Shown piece after piece: positions 5,704 to 11,365 of a DNA stretch of 11,365 bases. The notes under the pieces were generated by a model that saw only the letters and a program-made list of their open reading frames with translations, was not told the DNA's origin and made no database searches. The first letter of the stretch is position 1, and the number at the start of each line of letters is the position of its first letter. The stretch covers positions 1 to 11,365 of the forward strand of contig DKJZ01000087.1 in NCBI GenBank assembly GCA_002454975.1, written 5' to 3'. The position numbers and the translations under genes are program-made. This DNA is from Hylemonella sp. UBA6679. GTDB taxonomy: Bacteria; Pseudomonadota; Gammaproteobacteria; Burkholderiales; Burkholderiaceae_C.

Positions 5704-6456
5704 TCAAGAGGTGGGCGCAGACAAGGATGCAGATATGGGAGCAATGGTCAGCGTGTTCAAGCCAGCATCGTCCAGCGCTCGCCTGACCGTGCCATCGGTT
5801 TTGGCTTGGACCATCCAGGCCGAGACCTTGGCCAGTGCAGCCGGGCGATTTTTTTGCATGGCCATCGCCACGCCTGTGACCTGAAAAGCCCCAGACAAAA
5901 TCAACGAGCCAGGCAAAGTTTGTTGCAGCGGCGGCAGGGCGTCGTGGGTGAGCGCAAACGCCTGAGCCTGGCCGGCTTGCATCATGGCCATGGCTTGAGC
6001 CACGGATGTTGCAGCCACGATTTTGGCGGCCTTGACGCTGCGTGCCGCAGCCCGGATGGTGGTCGAACCCGCCACACCCACCACCGTGACATCGGCACGG
6101 TCCACATCGGCCAGCGTTTTGATATGTGCGCCTGCCGCTGCTAAAAAAGTGCTTTCAATCATGAAGTAAGGCGGGCTGAAATCCAGCCGCTTGCGACGCT
6201 CATCATCTGCAGGCATGAAGCCCACATCGATCGCACCAGCAACACATGCCTCGGTCAGCTCTGCGGTGGTGGCTGCCACCATGAGTTCGAGCGACACACC
6301 CAGGTGCTCGGCCAGAGCTTTGCCAATGTCCAGTGCCACGCCACGCACGGCACCAGCACTGTCTTGGGTCACAAAGATCGGGGTGGGTTTGGGGGCGTAG
6401 GCCACCCCCACGCGCAGGGTGCCAGTCGGGGTGAGTTCTTGTTGCCAGGGGGTCAT
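5704..6456 (-). CDS. Family-3 solute-binding protein without signal peptide
   Basis: A 250-residue protein of the bacterial extracellular solute-binding protein family 3 (amino-acid/opine type). The fold starts at once: GTLRVGVAYAPKPTPIF (about 13-29), then GVALDIGKALAEHLGV, IDVGFMPADDERRKRLDFS with PPYF (the usual R..LDFS.PY signature), and GVAGSTTIRAAARSV as lobe-2 entry. No hydrophobic leader precedes it. The open frame extends back to 6567, but those 37 residues overlap the preceding gene, are polar and Cys/Arg-rich, and do not form a signal peptide. The ATG at 6456 has AAGAG at seven-base spacing. A periplasmic type of protein thus appears to stay in the cytoplasm, and no permease or ATPase gene is adjacent. 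It could be a ligand-sensing partner of its neighbours or a repurposed binding domain. The ligand cannot be told from sequence. Confidence 0.8.
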   Translation of the reverse strand: MTPWQQELTPTGTLRVGVAYAPKPTPIFVTQDSAGAVRGVALDIGKALAEHLGVSLELMVAATTAELTEACVAGAIDVGFMPADDERRKRLDFSPPYFMIESTFLAAAGAHIKTLADVDRADVTVVGVAGSTTIRAAARSVKAAKIVAATSVAQAMAMMQAGQAQAFALTHDALPPLQQTLPGSLILSGAFQVTGVAMAMQKNRPAALAKVSAWMVQAKTDGTVRRALDDAGLNTLTIAPISASLSAPTS

Positions 6457-6490
6457 AGCTGGGCTCTTATGGAGGTGGTGTGTTCGTGGC

Positions 6491-6973
6491 TCAAGGCTGC
6501 CGCGGATTGCGGTCGTCCCAGCGACGCGCCAACACTTGCATGCGGGGCCGCACCTTGAGAAAGCCACGGTAGAGCAACTCCATCAGCGGTGTGATGCCTG
6601 GGATAGCCGCAAATTTGGCAAGGTAGCGCCAACCCGGCAACTGGGCCCACAAAGCCACAAAGGCCTGCGCGCCGCTGAGCAAACGCCCATCGGGCAACTG
6701 CACATGGAACCTCGCCATGAGCGCTTGGCGTTCTTGCGCAGCAAGCGCCGACGTGGGCGCGCTGACATCCTGCCAAGCCACCGCTTGGTCGGCTTGGAGC
6801 GATTGGTAAATACCGATTTCACGGCGGCACAAAGGGCATGAGCCATCAAAAAACACCGTCAAGCCGTCGCAAGCAGACGCGCCTTCAGGGATAACAGCCC
6901 CACTGGCTTGGCTGCTGTTCGCATGGGCCTCGGTGGGCTGGGTATGTGTGTTTGTTTTTGTGTTGGTGTTCAA
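6491..6973 (-). CDS. DCC-family (DUF393) thiol protein
   Basis: Contains the DCC/DUF393 signature VFFDGSCPLCRREI (40-53), with the DxxCxxC-type motif D43...C46-P-L-C49, and the later LLSGAQAFVALW and hydrophobic GWRYLAKFAAIPGITPLMELL segments of this family. Members are annotated as predicted thiol-disulfide oxidoreductases; the biochemical role is largely uncharacterised. The first possible start is TTG at 6973; no ATG or GTG lies further upstream before an in-frame TAG, and the ribosome site is poor. A TTG at residue 38 is the only other option but would start inside the domain. The N-terminal 35 residues are Asn/Thr/Ala-rich and low-complexity, outside the domain. It stops 34 bases before the solute-binding-protein start and is probably the first gene of the three-gene minus-strand set. 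Confidence 0.8.
   Translation of the reverse strand: MNTNTKTNTHTQPTEAHANSSQASGAVIPEGASACDGLTVFFDGSCPLCRREIGIYQSLQADQAVAWQDVSAPTSALAAQERQALMARFHVQLPDGRLLSGAQAFVALWAQLPGWRYLAKFAAIPGITPLMELLYRGFLKVRPRMQVLARRWDDRNPRQP
6941..6973 (-). repeat. ACA-rich low-complexity tract at the start of the DCC gene
   Basis: Codons 1-11 are almost only AAC, ACA, ACC and AAA, encoding an N-T-N-T-K-T-N-T-H-T-Q run; on the plus strand it appears as a GT/TTG-rich tract. It is compositionally unlike the surrounding GC-rich coding sequence. Slippage-prone sequence or a weakly structured translation start region are both possible. Confidence 0.35.
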
Positions 6974-7048
6974 GTCAAAAATTCTGTGTGTACGTTCAAC
7001 TTTTGTGGTGCAGGCGCCGGTGTTTGCGCGGAATAGATCTTGCCCAGG

Positions 7049-7058
7049 GTCACGTGAC
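7049..7058. promoter_or_regulatory. Perfect 10-bp palindrome GTCACGTGAC
   Basis: GTCACGTGAC is its own complement and lies between the stop of the YhgE-like gene (7064) and the start of the DCC gene (6973), about 75 bases upstream of the latter. The position would suit an operator for the DCC operon. A perfect 10-mer palindrome of this kind can also arise by chance, and no promoter boxes were recognised beside it. Confidence 0.25.
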
Positions 7059-7063
7059 TAGGC

Positions 7064-9046
7064 TCACAAATCAAGGGTGGGTCGCATGGCGCGCAAACTT
7101 GTGAATTGCCAGCGGCCCACGCGACTGGCAATCAAGGCAGCAGCCAGGCCCAGGCACAAGGTGAGCAGGCAGGGAATGAGCCAGTCGCCCTCGTAGGCAT
7201 CAAACATCGCCGCCTTGACGCCCTTGACCACCCAAGTCATGGGCAGCCACGGGCTGATCTGCGCATACACGCTGCCGCTGAGCTCAACCGGCAAGACCCC
7301 ACCCGAGGCAGACACCTGCAGCGCGAGCAAGATCATGGCCATGGCTTTGCCGGCATCGCCAAACGCACGGGCCAAGGCAAACACCACCAAAACAAAGGCC
7401 AGCGCAGCGGTGATGAGCACCAAAGCCAAGGCCCAGGGATGCCGCACGCCCACGCCCAGCACACCATGCAGGGTGGCCAACACCAGCAACGCTTGCACCA
7501 CCGCAATCAAAGAAGGCACCACTGCCTTGCCAACAAATTGCGCCAGTGCGCTAAAGCCACGGGCCATGTGCGGCAAGGTGCGCACACGAATCAAAAACAC
7601 CGCCACGCCAGCACCCAACCAAATCGCCAGCGGGATGATGTTGGGGGCAAAGCCGCTGCCGTGGTTGGGCACAGCCGCCTCCACCTCCACCACGGGCGTG
7701 ACCGAGTGGGCCAAGCCCTCGGCGCTGCCCTCGATGGTGTGCAGTTGGTCGGGTAACTCGTTCATGAGCACATCAATGCCGCCACTGAGGTGGTGCGAGC
7801 CATCTCGCAAACGCTGCAAACCCTCGCTGAGTTTGGTGTTGCCTTGGTTCAACTCTTGTGCGCCCTGGCGCAGCTGCTCGAGTTGGGCGTCTTCAGGCAA
7901 TTTGCTGCTCATGGTGCGCAAATTGGCGCGCAAGTCACGCACACCAAAAGCCAGACTGCGCACCGAGGTGCTGAGCTGAGCCGCGCCTTGGCTGAGCTGC
8001 TGCTGCCCCTGCTGGGCTTGGCCCAGGCCCTGGTCAAGCTGGGTCACGCCCAGCTGCAGTTGGTCCAAGCCTTCCGTGAGTTTGGCGGGCACAAACAAAC
8101 TCGCTCCAGTCTCAGACTTGAAACCCTCCACGCCTTGCACCAAACGTTGGCTGCCCGTGCGCAATTCTTGCAGCGCTTTGTCGAGCTCCTGGTGCCCTGC
8201 GGCTAGGCTCTCGGCGCCCACACGCACGCGCCGCACATCATCCGCAGGGGGTAAGCCGTTCTCAATGGCTTTCACACCCGCGCCCAGTTGCTGGGTGCCA
8301 TCGCTGAGCTTGCCCACACCGTCACGCACCCGCATGCTGCCCTGGCGCAGGTTGTTGCCCGCCGTCAACGCTTCGTCCATGCTGTGGCTCAACTCTTTGG
8401 CGCCCGCACTGAGTTGGGCCACGCCCTGGCGCAAACGGTCTACGCTTTGCTGCGAGCCCAAATTGGCACTCAAGACCAAAGCCCAACGCTGGGCATTGAG
8501 GGCATCGTTGACTTCTTCGCCCAAAGCCTTGGCAAATTGCCCAGCAAGAATGGCGCTTTCGTAGTTGTTACCTGCTGAGGTGTAAACCGTGAGCTGCCCA
8601 CTGCCTGCACTCAAACCCGGTATGGCGTTGGCGCTGAAATCTTGTGGGATCAAAAGCGCAAAGGCCAGCTTGCCCTGGCGCACCAAGCGGCGCGCCTCGT
8701 CTTCTTTCAAAAGGGTCTGGTAACCAAACTGGGCTTTTTCAGCCAGCTTGGCCGTGACGTCTTGCCCCATGTTGAAACTTTGCCCACGGTAGGTGTAACC
8801 CTGGTCCAAGTTGACCAGGCCCACTGGCAATGCGCCGGCACGCCCGACAGGGTCCCAAATGCTGGTGAGGTAGATGAGCAGGTACACCGAAGGAATCAAG
8901 GCCACCAAGCCCGCCGCCCACAGCAGCTTGGTGTAGCGACGGAAAAACCCCAGCTCGACCTTCGCAACCAAGCCGATCTGGCGCAGCAGCCCAGATTGAC
9001 GGTGATGGTGGCGGGCGTGGGTGGTCATCGGCGTGGTCAAAAACAA
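7064..9046 (-). CDS. YhgE/Pip-type membrane protein
   Basis: A 660-residue inner-membrane protein with the YhgE/Pip architecture: one N-terminal membrane helix (about 42-62), a long extracytoplasmic region, and about five C-terminal helices between 467 and 645, related to ABC-2 type permeases. The segment after TM1 (GALPVGLVNLDQGYTYRGQSF) is typical, matching the family's 'hAhVNlD.G' region. Residues about 203-445 form repeated LxxGxxxL units. In Gram-positives the family includes the phage-infection protein Pip and EsaA-like parts of type VII secretion; in proteobacteria the function is unknown, with export suggested. The TTG at 9046 opens the frame; TTG 9040 (AGG eight bases upstream) and ATG 9028 are equally possible, none with a strong ribosome site. 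No ABC ATPase or HlyD partner is adjacent. A -10-like CATAAT lies immediately upstream (9052-9057). Confidence 0.87.
   Translation of the reverse strand: MFLTTPMTTHARHHHRQSGLLRQIGLVAKVELGFFRRYTKLLWAAGLVALIPSVYLLIYLTSIWDPVGRAGALPVGLVNLDQGYTYRGQSFNMGQDVTAKLAEKAQFGYQTLLKEDEARRLVRQGKLAFALLIPQDFSANAIPGLSAGSGQLTVYTSAGNNYESAILAGQFAKALGEEVNDALNAQRWALVLSANLGSQQSVDRLRQGVAQLSAGAKELSHSMDEALTAGNNLRQGSMRVRDGVGKLSDGTQQLGAGVKAIENGLPPADDVRRVRVGAESLAAGHQELDKALQELRTGSQRLVQGVEGFKSETGASLFVPAKLTEGLDQLQLGVTQLDQGLGQAQQGQQQLSQGAAQLSTSVRSLAFGVRDLRANLRTMSSKLPEDAQLEQLRQGAQELNQGNTKLSEGLQRLRDGSHHLSGGIDVLMNELPDQLHTIEGSAEGLAHSVTPVVEVEAAVPNHGSGFAPNIIPLAIWLGAGVAVFLIRVRTLPHMARGFSALAQFVGKAVVPSLIAVVQALLVLATLHGVLGVGVRHPWALALVLITAALAFVLVVFALARAFGDAGKAMAMILLALQVSASGGVLPVELSGSVYAQISPWLPMTWVVKGVKAAMFDAYEGDWLIPCLLTLCLGLAAALIASRVGRWQFTSLRAMRPTLDL
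7712..8440 (-). repeat. Repeat region coding for LxxG heptad-like units in the YhgE-like protein
   Basis: Residues 203-445 contain many degenerate units of roughly seven residues, for example LRQGVAQLSAG, LSDGTQQLGAG, LRTGSQRLVQG, LDQGLGQAQQGQQQLSQG and LSEGLQRLRDG. At the DNA level this gives recurrent CAGCTG/GCTGAGC-rich stretches. Spaced Leu and Gly every 7 residues suggests a long helical or coiled extracytoplasmic stalk; this is family-typical for YhgE/Pip proteins. Confidence 0.75.
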
Positions 9047-9047
9047 T

Positions 9048-9061
9048 GCCTATTATGAGGC
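9048..9061. promoter_or_regulatory. Inverted repeat with -10-like boxes on both strands
   Basis: GCCT (9048-9051) and AGGC (9058-9061) flank six bases. The plus strand contains TATTAT (9051-9056) and the minus strand CATAAT (9057-9052), both near the -10 consensus, so the site could start transcription in either direction. No good -35 box was found for either. For the YhgE-like gene it would give a very short or absent 5' leader. Confidence 0.25.
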
Positions 9062-9068
9062 GGCGCCC

Positions 9069-9227
9069 ATGAAGCGGCACGAACACAGCGGTAACGACGA
9101 TAGGCTGAGTGAGAGCGCATCGACCCACCCGATGATTCATACCAACCCACTTTACATGTCTGGGCGATTGGGTGCCTTCAATCGCAAGTACAAGTCGCCT
9201 GCCGTCAAAAACCGAAAGTTGGCTTGA
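9069..9227 (+). CDS. Possible 52-residue small protein, unknown
   Basis: ATG at 9069 is preceded by GAGG (9057-9060) at eight-base spacing, and the frame runs to TGA at 9225-9227. The product begins MKRHEHSGNDDRLSES and ends with the basic stretch NRKYKSPAVKNRKLA. No family is recognised, and there is no membrane segment or signal peptide. It lies on the strand opposite both neighbours, in the 195-base gap between the SulP stop and the YhgE-like start. The ribosome site is the main support; random open frames of this size are common in GC-rich DNA. The frame is also open further upstream to an ATG at 9021 inside the YhgE-like gene, with no better ribosome site. Confidence 0.25.
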   Translation: MKRHEHSGNDDRLSESASTHPMIHTNPLYMSGRLGAFNRKYKSPAVKNRKLA

Positions 9228-9241
9228 GCACCATCGTCACC

Positions 9242-10900
9242 TCACAACTGAGCACAATCAGTGATGGCTTCGATGGCCTCGGCATCGGTTCGGTACATCT
9301 TTAAATAGGGGTTAGGCACCAGGCAACCTGCACGTTGCAGCACGGTTTCAACTGGCAACTTCATGCCGCTGATGTGGAGGGTGATGCCTTGTTCGCGTAA
9401 CCTTTTTTCGAGCCGGGCCATGGTCTCGGTACCGGTCACATCGATGCGGTTGATGGGCAAAGCAAACAAGCAGACATGCGCCAACCCAGGGTGCGAGCTG
9501 ATGGCGTGAACGATGTTTTTTTCAAACGCTGCGGCCGCAGCAAAATCCAACGCAGCGTCCATGCGCAACGCATAAATGTTGTCGCCAAGGGTGGGCAGAT
9601 GCCAGAGATGCCGGTCGCGCAGACTACCGTCGTTGTGCAGCCCCACCTCAATGATGCGGGGGTGCATACGCACATACAAAAAGTGACTCAAAGCCACCAG
9701 CAAGCCCGCCAACACACCCCAATACAACTGCGGTGCCAGGAGCAAGGTGATCAACAACGTGACCAAGGTCGTGATGGCTTCCACCCGATCTACTCGGCGA
9801 ATGTGCAATAACTGCTTGGGCTTGATCAATCCCAATACCGCTGCCACCACAATGGCTGCCAACACCGACTGAGGCACAGGTTGCAGCAGGGGCGTGAGGT
9901 AGAGCAGGCACAACCAAATCATGACCACCGACACCAGCGAAGCCCAGCCGGTTTGCGCACCGGCAAACAGGTTCAAGGCTGAGCGCGAAAACGATGAGCT
10001 GGTGGGAAACGCACCGCTGAAACCCGCCGCAATTTTGCCCAGGCCTTGCCCGATCAAGTCCTGGTCTTGGTCCCAGGTTTTGCCTGCCTGATCGTTGTCC
10101 ACCTTGGCACTTGACGCTGTTTCCATGAAGCTCACCAAGGTGATGGCCAAGGTGGGCACCAACAAACTTTTATAACCCTCCCAGCTCAAGAGGCTAGGAA
10201 TGTAAAGGTCGGGCAAACCCTGCGGCAATGCACCCACGGTCAAGCCAGCTTGATCGGGCATACCCAGCGCCACACTCAAGAGTGCACTGAGCAACACCAC
10301 CACCAAAACCGTCGGAAACGAGGGGCGCCATTTTTTGGTCAACAAGAGCAAGCCCAGGCTACCCACGCCCATCAGCAAAGCGTACACATGCCATGTGCCA
10401 GGCGCTAAGGCCGATGACCAGCCGCCCGTCATGCCCAGCAGCGCAGGCACTTGGCTCAGGACAATAAAGACAGCCGCAGCTTGGGTAAAACCCGTTAGCA
10501 CGGGGCTGCTGACCAAGTTGAGCAGCCAGCCGAACTTGGCAAACCCCAGCAGGAGTTGCAAGCCCCCGCTCATCAAGCACAACCACACCGCCAGGTTGAC
10601 CCAAGCCTGGCTACCGGGCTCAGCCAGACCTGACAAAGAGGAAAACACCAGCGTGGCTGTGAGCGCCGTCGGCCCAACCGACAAGCGATGCGAGGCGCTG
10701 AACAAAACCGCCAACAGAGCGGGTAACAGGGACGCATAAATCCCAGTGATCAGGGGCATGCCTGCCAAGGCGGCATAGGCCACCGCCTGTGGGATAAGCA
10801 TCAAGCCCACGCTCAAGCCTGCCAAGAGCTCGCTGCGCAGCAGCGCGCGCGTTGGCCGTGGCCAACTTAAAAAAGGCAAGCGCCGGCGCAGTTGGCTCAT
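9242..10900 (-). CDS. SulP-family anion transporter with STAS domain
   Basis: A 552-residue SLC26/SulP-type permease for sulfate or another anion (bicarbonate, C4-dicarboxylates and others occur in the family). The N-terminal half has the family signature LRSELLAGLSVGLMLIPQAV followed by AYAALAGMP and LYASLLP-like GIYASLLPALLAVLF, then SHRLSVGPTALTATL. About 11-12 hydrophobic segments extend to about residue 405. The C-terminal part from about 420 is a cytoplasmic STAS domain, with NRIDVTGTETM (484-494) at the usual D-S/T-G loop. The ATG at 10900 overlaps the upstream sulfatase stop as ATGA, with no separate ribosome site needed if translation is coupled. The gene has no promoter of its own in view. 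Membership is firm; the substrate is inferred from the sulfatase neighbour only. Confidence 0.92.
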   Translation of the reverse strand: MSQLRRRLPFLSWPRPTRALLRSELLAGLSVGLMLIPQAVAYAALAGMPLITGIYASLLPALLAVLFSASHRLSVGPTALTATLVFSSLSGLAEPGSQAWVNLAVWLCLMSGGLQLLLGFAKFGWLLNLVSSPVLTGFTQAAAVFIVLSQVPALLGMTGGWSSALAPGTWHVYALLMGVGSLGLLLLTKKWRPSFPTVLVVVLLSALLSVALGMPDQAGLTVGALPQGLPDLYIPSLLSWEGYKSLLVPTLAITLVSFMETASSAKVDNDQAGKTWDQDQDLIGQGLGKIAAGFSGAFPTSSSFSRSALNLFAGAQTGWASLVSVVMIWLCLLYLTPLLQPVPQSVLAAIVVAAVLGLIKPKQLLHIRRVDRVEAITTLVTLLITLLLAPQLYWGVLAGLLVALSHFLYVRMHPRIIEVGLHNDGSLRDRHLWHLPTLGDNIYALRMDAALDFAAAAAFEKNIVHAISSHPGLAHVCLFALPINRIDVTGTETMARLEKRLREQGITLHISGMKLPVETVLQRAGCLVPNPYLKMYRTDAEAIEAITDCAQL

Positions 10901-11365
10901 CGTTGGGGCATGTCTTTGTAAGAGTAGCCCAGGTTCACCGCTGCATCAGGGGGGATGGGTGGCATGCTGCGTTCCCAAGCCTCCCAATCTTGCCGCATCT
11001 GCGCCAGACGCTCTGGTTCACGTTGCGCCAAGTTGGCGCGCTCGCGTGCATCCGCATGGATGTTGAAAAGGTAATCGTGCCCATCCACACGCAAGTATTT
11101 CCAGGGGCCCAAACGCATGGCACGTTGGCCACGGTGGTTCATGCGCCAGAACATCGGCCGCTCAAATGTTTTTGCAGGATCCTGCAAAAACGCGGCCAAG
11201 GAAACCCCGTCCAGTGGGTATTGGGCATCCGGTGCAGCGTCCGCCAGGGCCAGCATGGTGGCCGACCAGTCCATGGTCATGCAGTGCTGATCGCTCACCG
11301 AGCCCGCCGGAATCACAACAGGCCAATGCGCCACCCAAGGCACGCGGATGCCGCCTTCGGTCAGG
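10897..11365 (-). CDS. Sulfatase, C-terminal part (gene runs off the right edge)
   Basis: The frame is open to the window edge, reading LTEGGIRVPWVAHWPVVIPAG at its start, the conserved TEGGxRVP segment after the sulfatase core, then DWSATMLALADAAP, YPLDGVSL, PMFWRMNHRGQRAMRLG, WKYLRVDGHDYLFNI and RERANLAQREPERL, the standard C-terminal subdomain of arylsulfatase-type enzymes. These hydrolyse organic sulfate esters using a formylglycine made from Cys or Ser; that motif (CxPxR-type) and the metal ligands lie beyond the edge, so activity and any signal peptide cannot be judged. The last codons overlap the SulP start by four bases (ATGA), typical of translational coupling. The substrate (aryl, choline, or carbohydrate sulfate) cannot be told from this part. 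Confidence 0.9.
   Translation of the reverse strand, partial: LTEGGIRVPWVAHWPVVIPAGSVSDQHCMTMDWSATMLALADAAPDAQYPLDGVSLAAFLQDPAKTFERPMFWRMNHRGQRAMRLGPWKYLRVDGHDYLFNIHADARERANLAQREPERLAQMRQDWEAWERSMPPIPPDAAVNLGYSYKDMPQR

Noticed and set aside
5375..5884. 169-codon plus-strand frame
   Set aside because: Spans the junction of the Hsp70-like and solute-binding-protein genes on the opposite strand; no domain and no ribosome site of note.
6457..6567. 37-residue N-terminal extension of the solute-binding protein
   Set aside because: Overlaps the end of the DCC gene, has no signal-peptide character, and the ATG at 6456 has a better-placed ribosome site.
7106..8578. Several long plus-strand open frames (up to 254 codons)
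   Set aside because: Antisense to the YhgE-like gene; the repetitive Leu/Gln/Gly codons of that gene generate open frames on the other strand. Products are low-complexity with no family resemblance.
10335..10739. 134-codon plus-strand frame
   Set aside because: Antisense to the membrane domain of the SulP gene; a shadow frame.
1..11365. CRISPR array, insertion sequence, tRNA or defence island
   Set aside because: No regularly spaced repeats, transposase-like product, cloverleaf-like sequence or defence-type domain was seen on either strand by eye.

Overview
The window (about 60% GC, compact gene packing) looks like chromosomal DNA of a betaproteobacterium, most likely Burkholderiales/Comamonadaceae. 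This rests on protein character and gene content (GatB, PyrE, an XthA-type nuclease, a PaiB-like FMN protein, a DCC-family thiol protein); no rRNA or marker gene here fixes the genus. No tRNA, rRNA, CRISPR array, insertion sequence or phage gene was seen.

Left part (1-4415): the end of gatB converges on pyrE with only 6 bases between the stops. A roughly 470-base non-coding stretch follows, then a secreted catalase-like haem protein of the SrpA type, a terminator-like hairpin, and a degraded stretch with the C-terminal remnant of an S-formylglutathione hydrolase. Next come an exonuclease III gene and a PaiB-type flavin-binding protein, closely spaced and probably co-transcribed.

Middle part (4412-6973, minus strand): an apparent three-gene operon, read right to left, of a DCC/DUF393 thiol protein, a family-3 solute-binding protein with no signal peptide, and a short Hsp70-type ATPase resembling YegD. 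Gaps are about 30 bases. This set is the least conventional part of the window: a redox CxxC protein, an apparently cytosolic binding protein and a minimal chaperone ATPase.

Right part (7064-11365, minus strand): a YhgE/Pip-type membrane protein with a long Gly/Leu/Gln-rich periplasmic repeat region, then (reading leftward from the right edge) the C-terminal part of a sulfatase whose stop codon overlaps the start of a SulP anion transporter (ATGA). The coupling suggests that sulfate released from an organic sulfate ester, or a related anion, is handled by the transporter.

The points most worth a second look are the catalase-like protein with glycine where the distal haem histidine is expected, the leaderless binding protein/Hsp70/DCC operon, the sulfatase-SulP coupling, and the FGH remnant beside the catalase gene. 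I found no clearly new multi-gene system such as a defence island.
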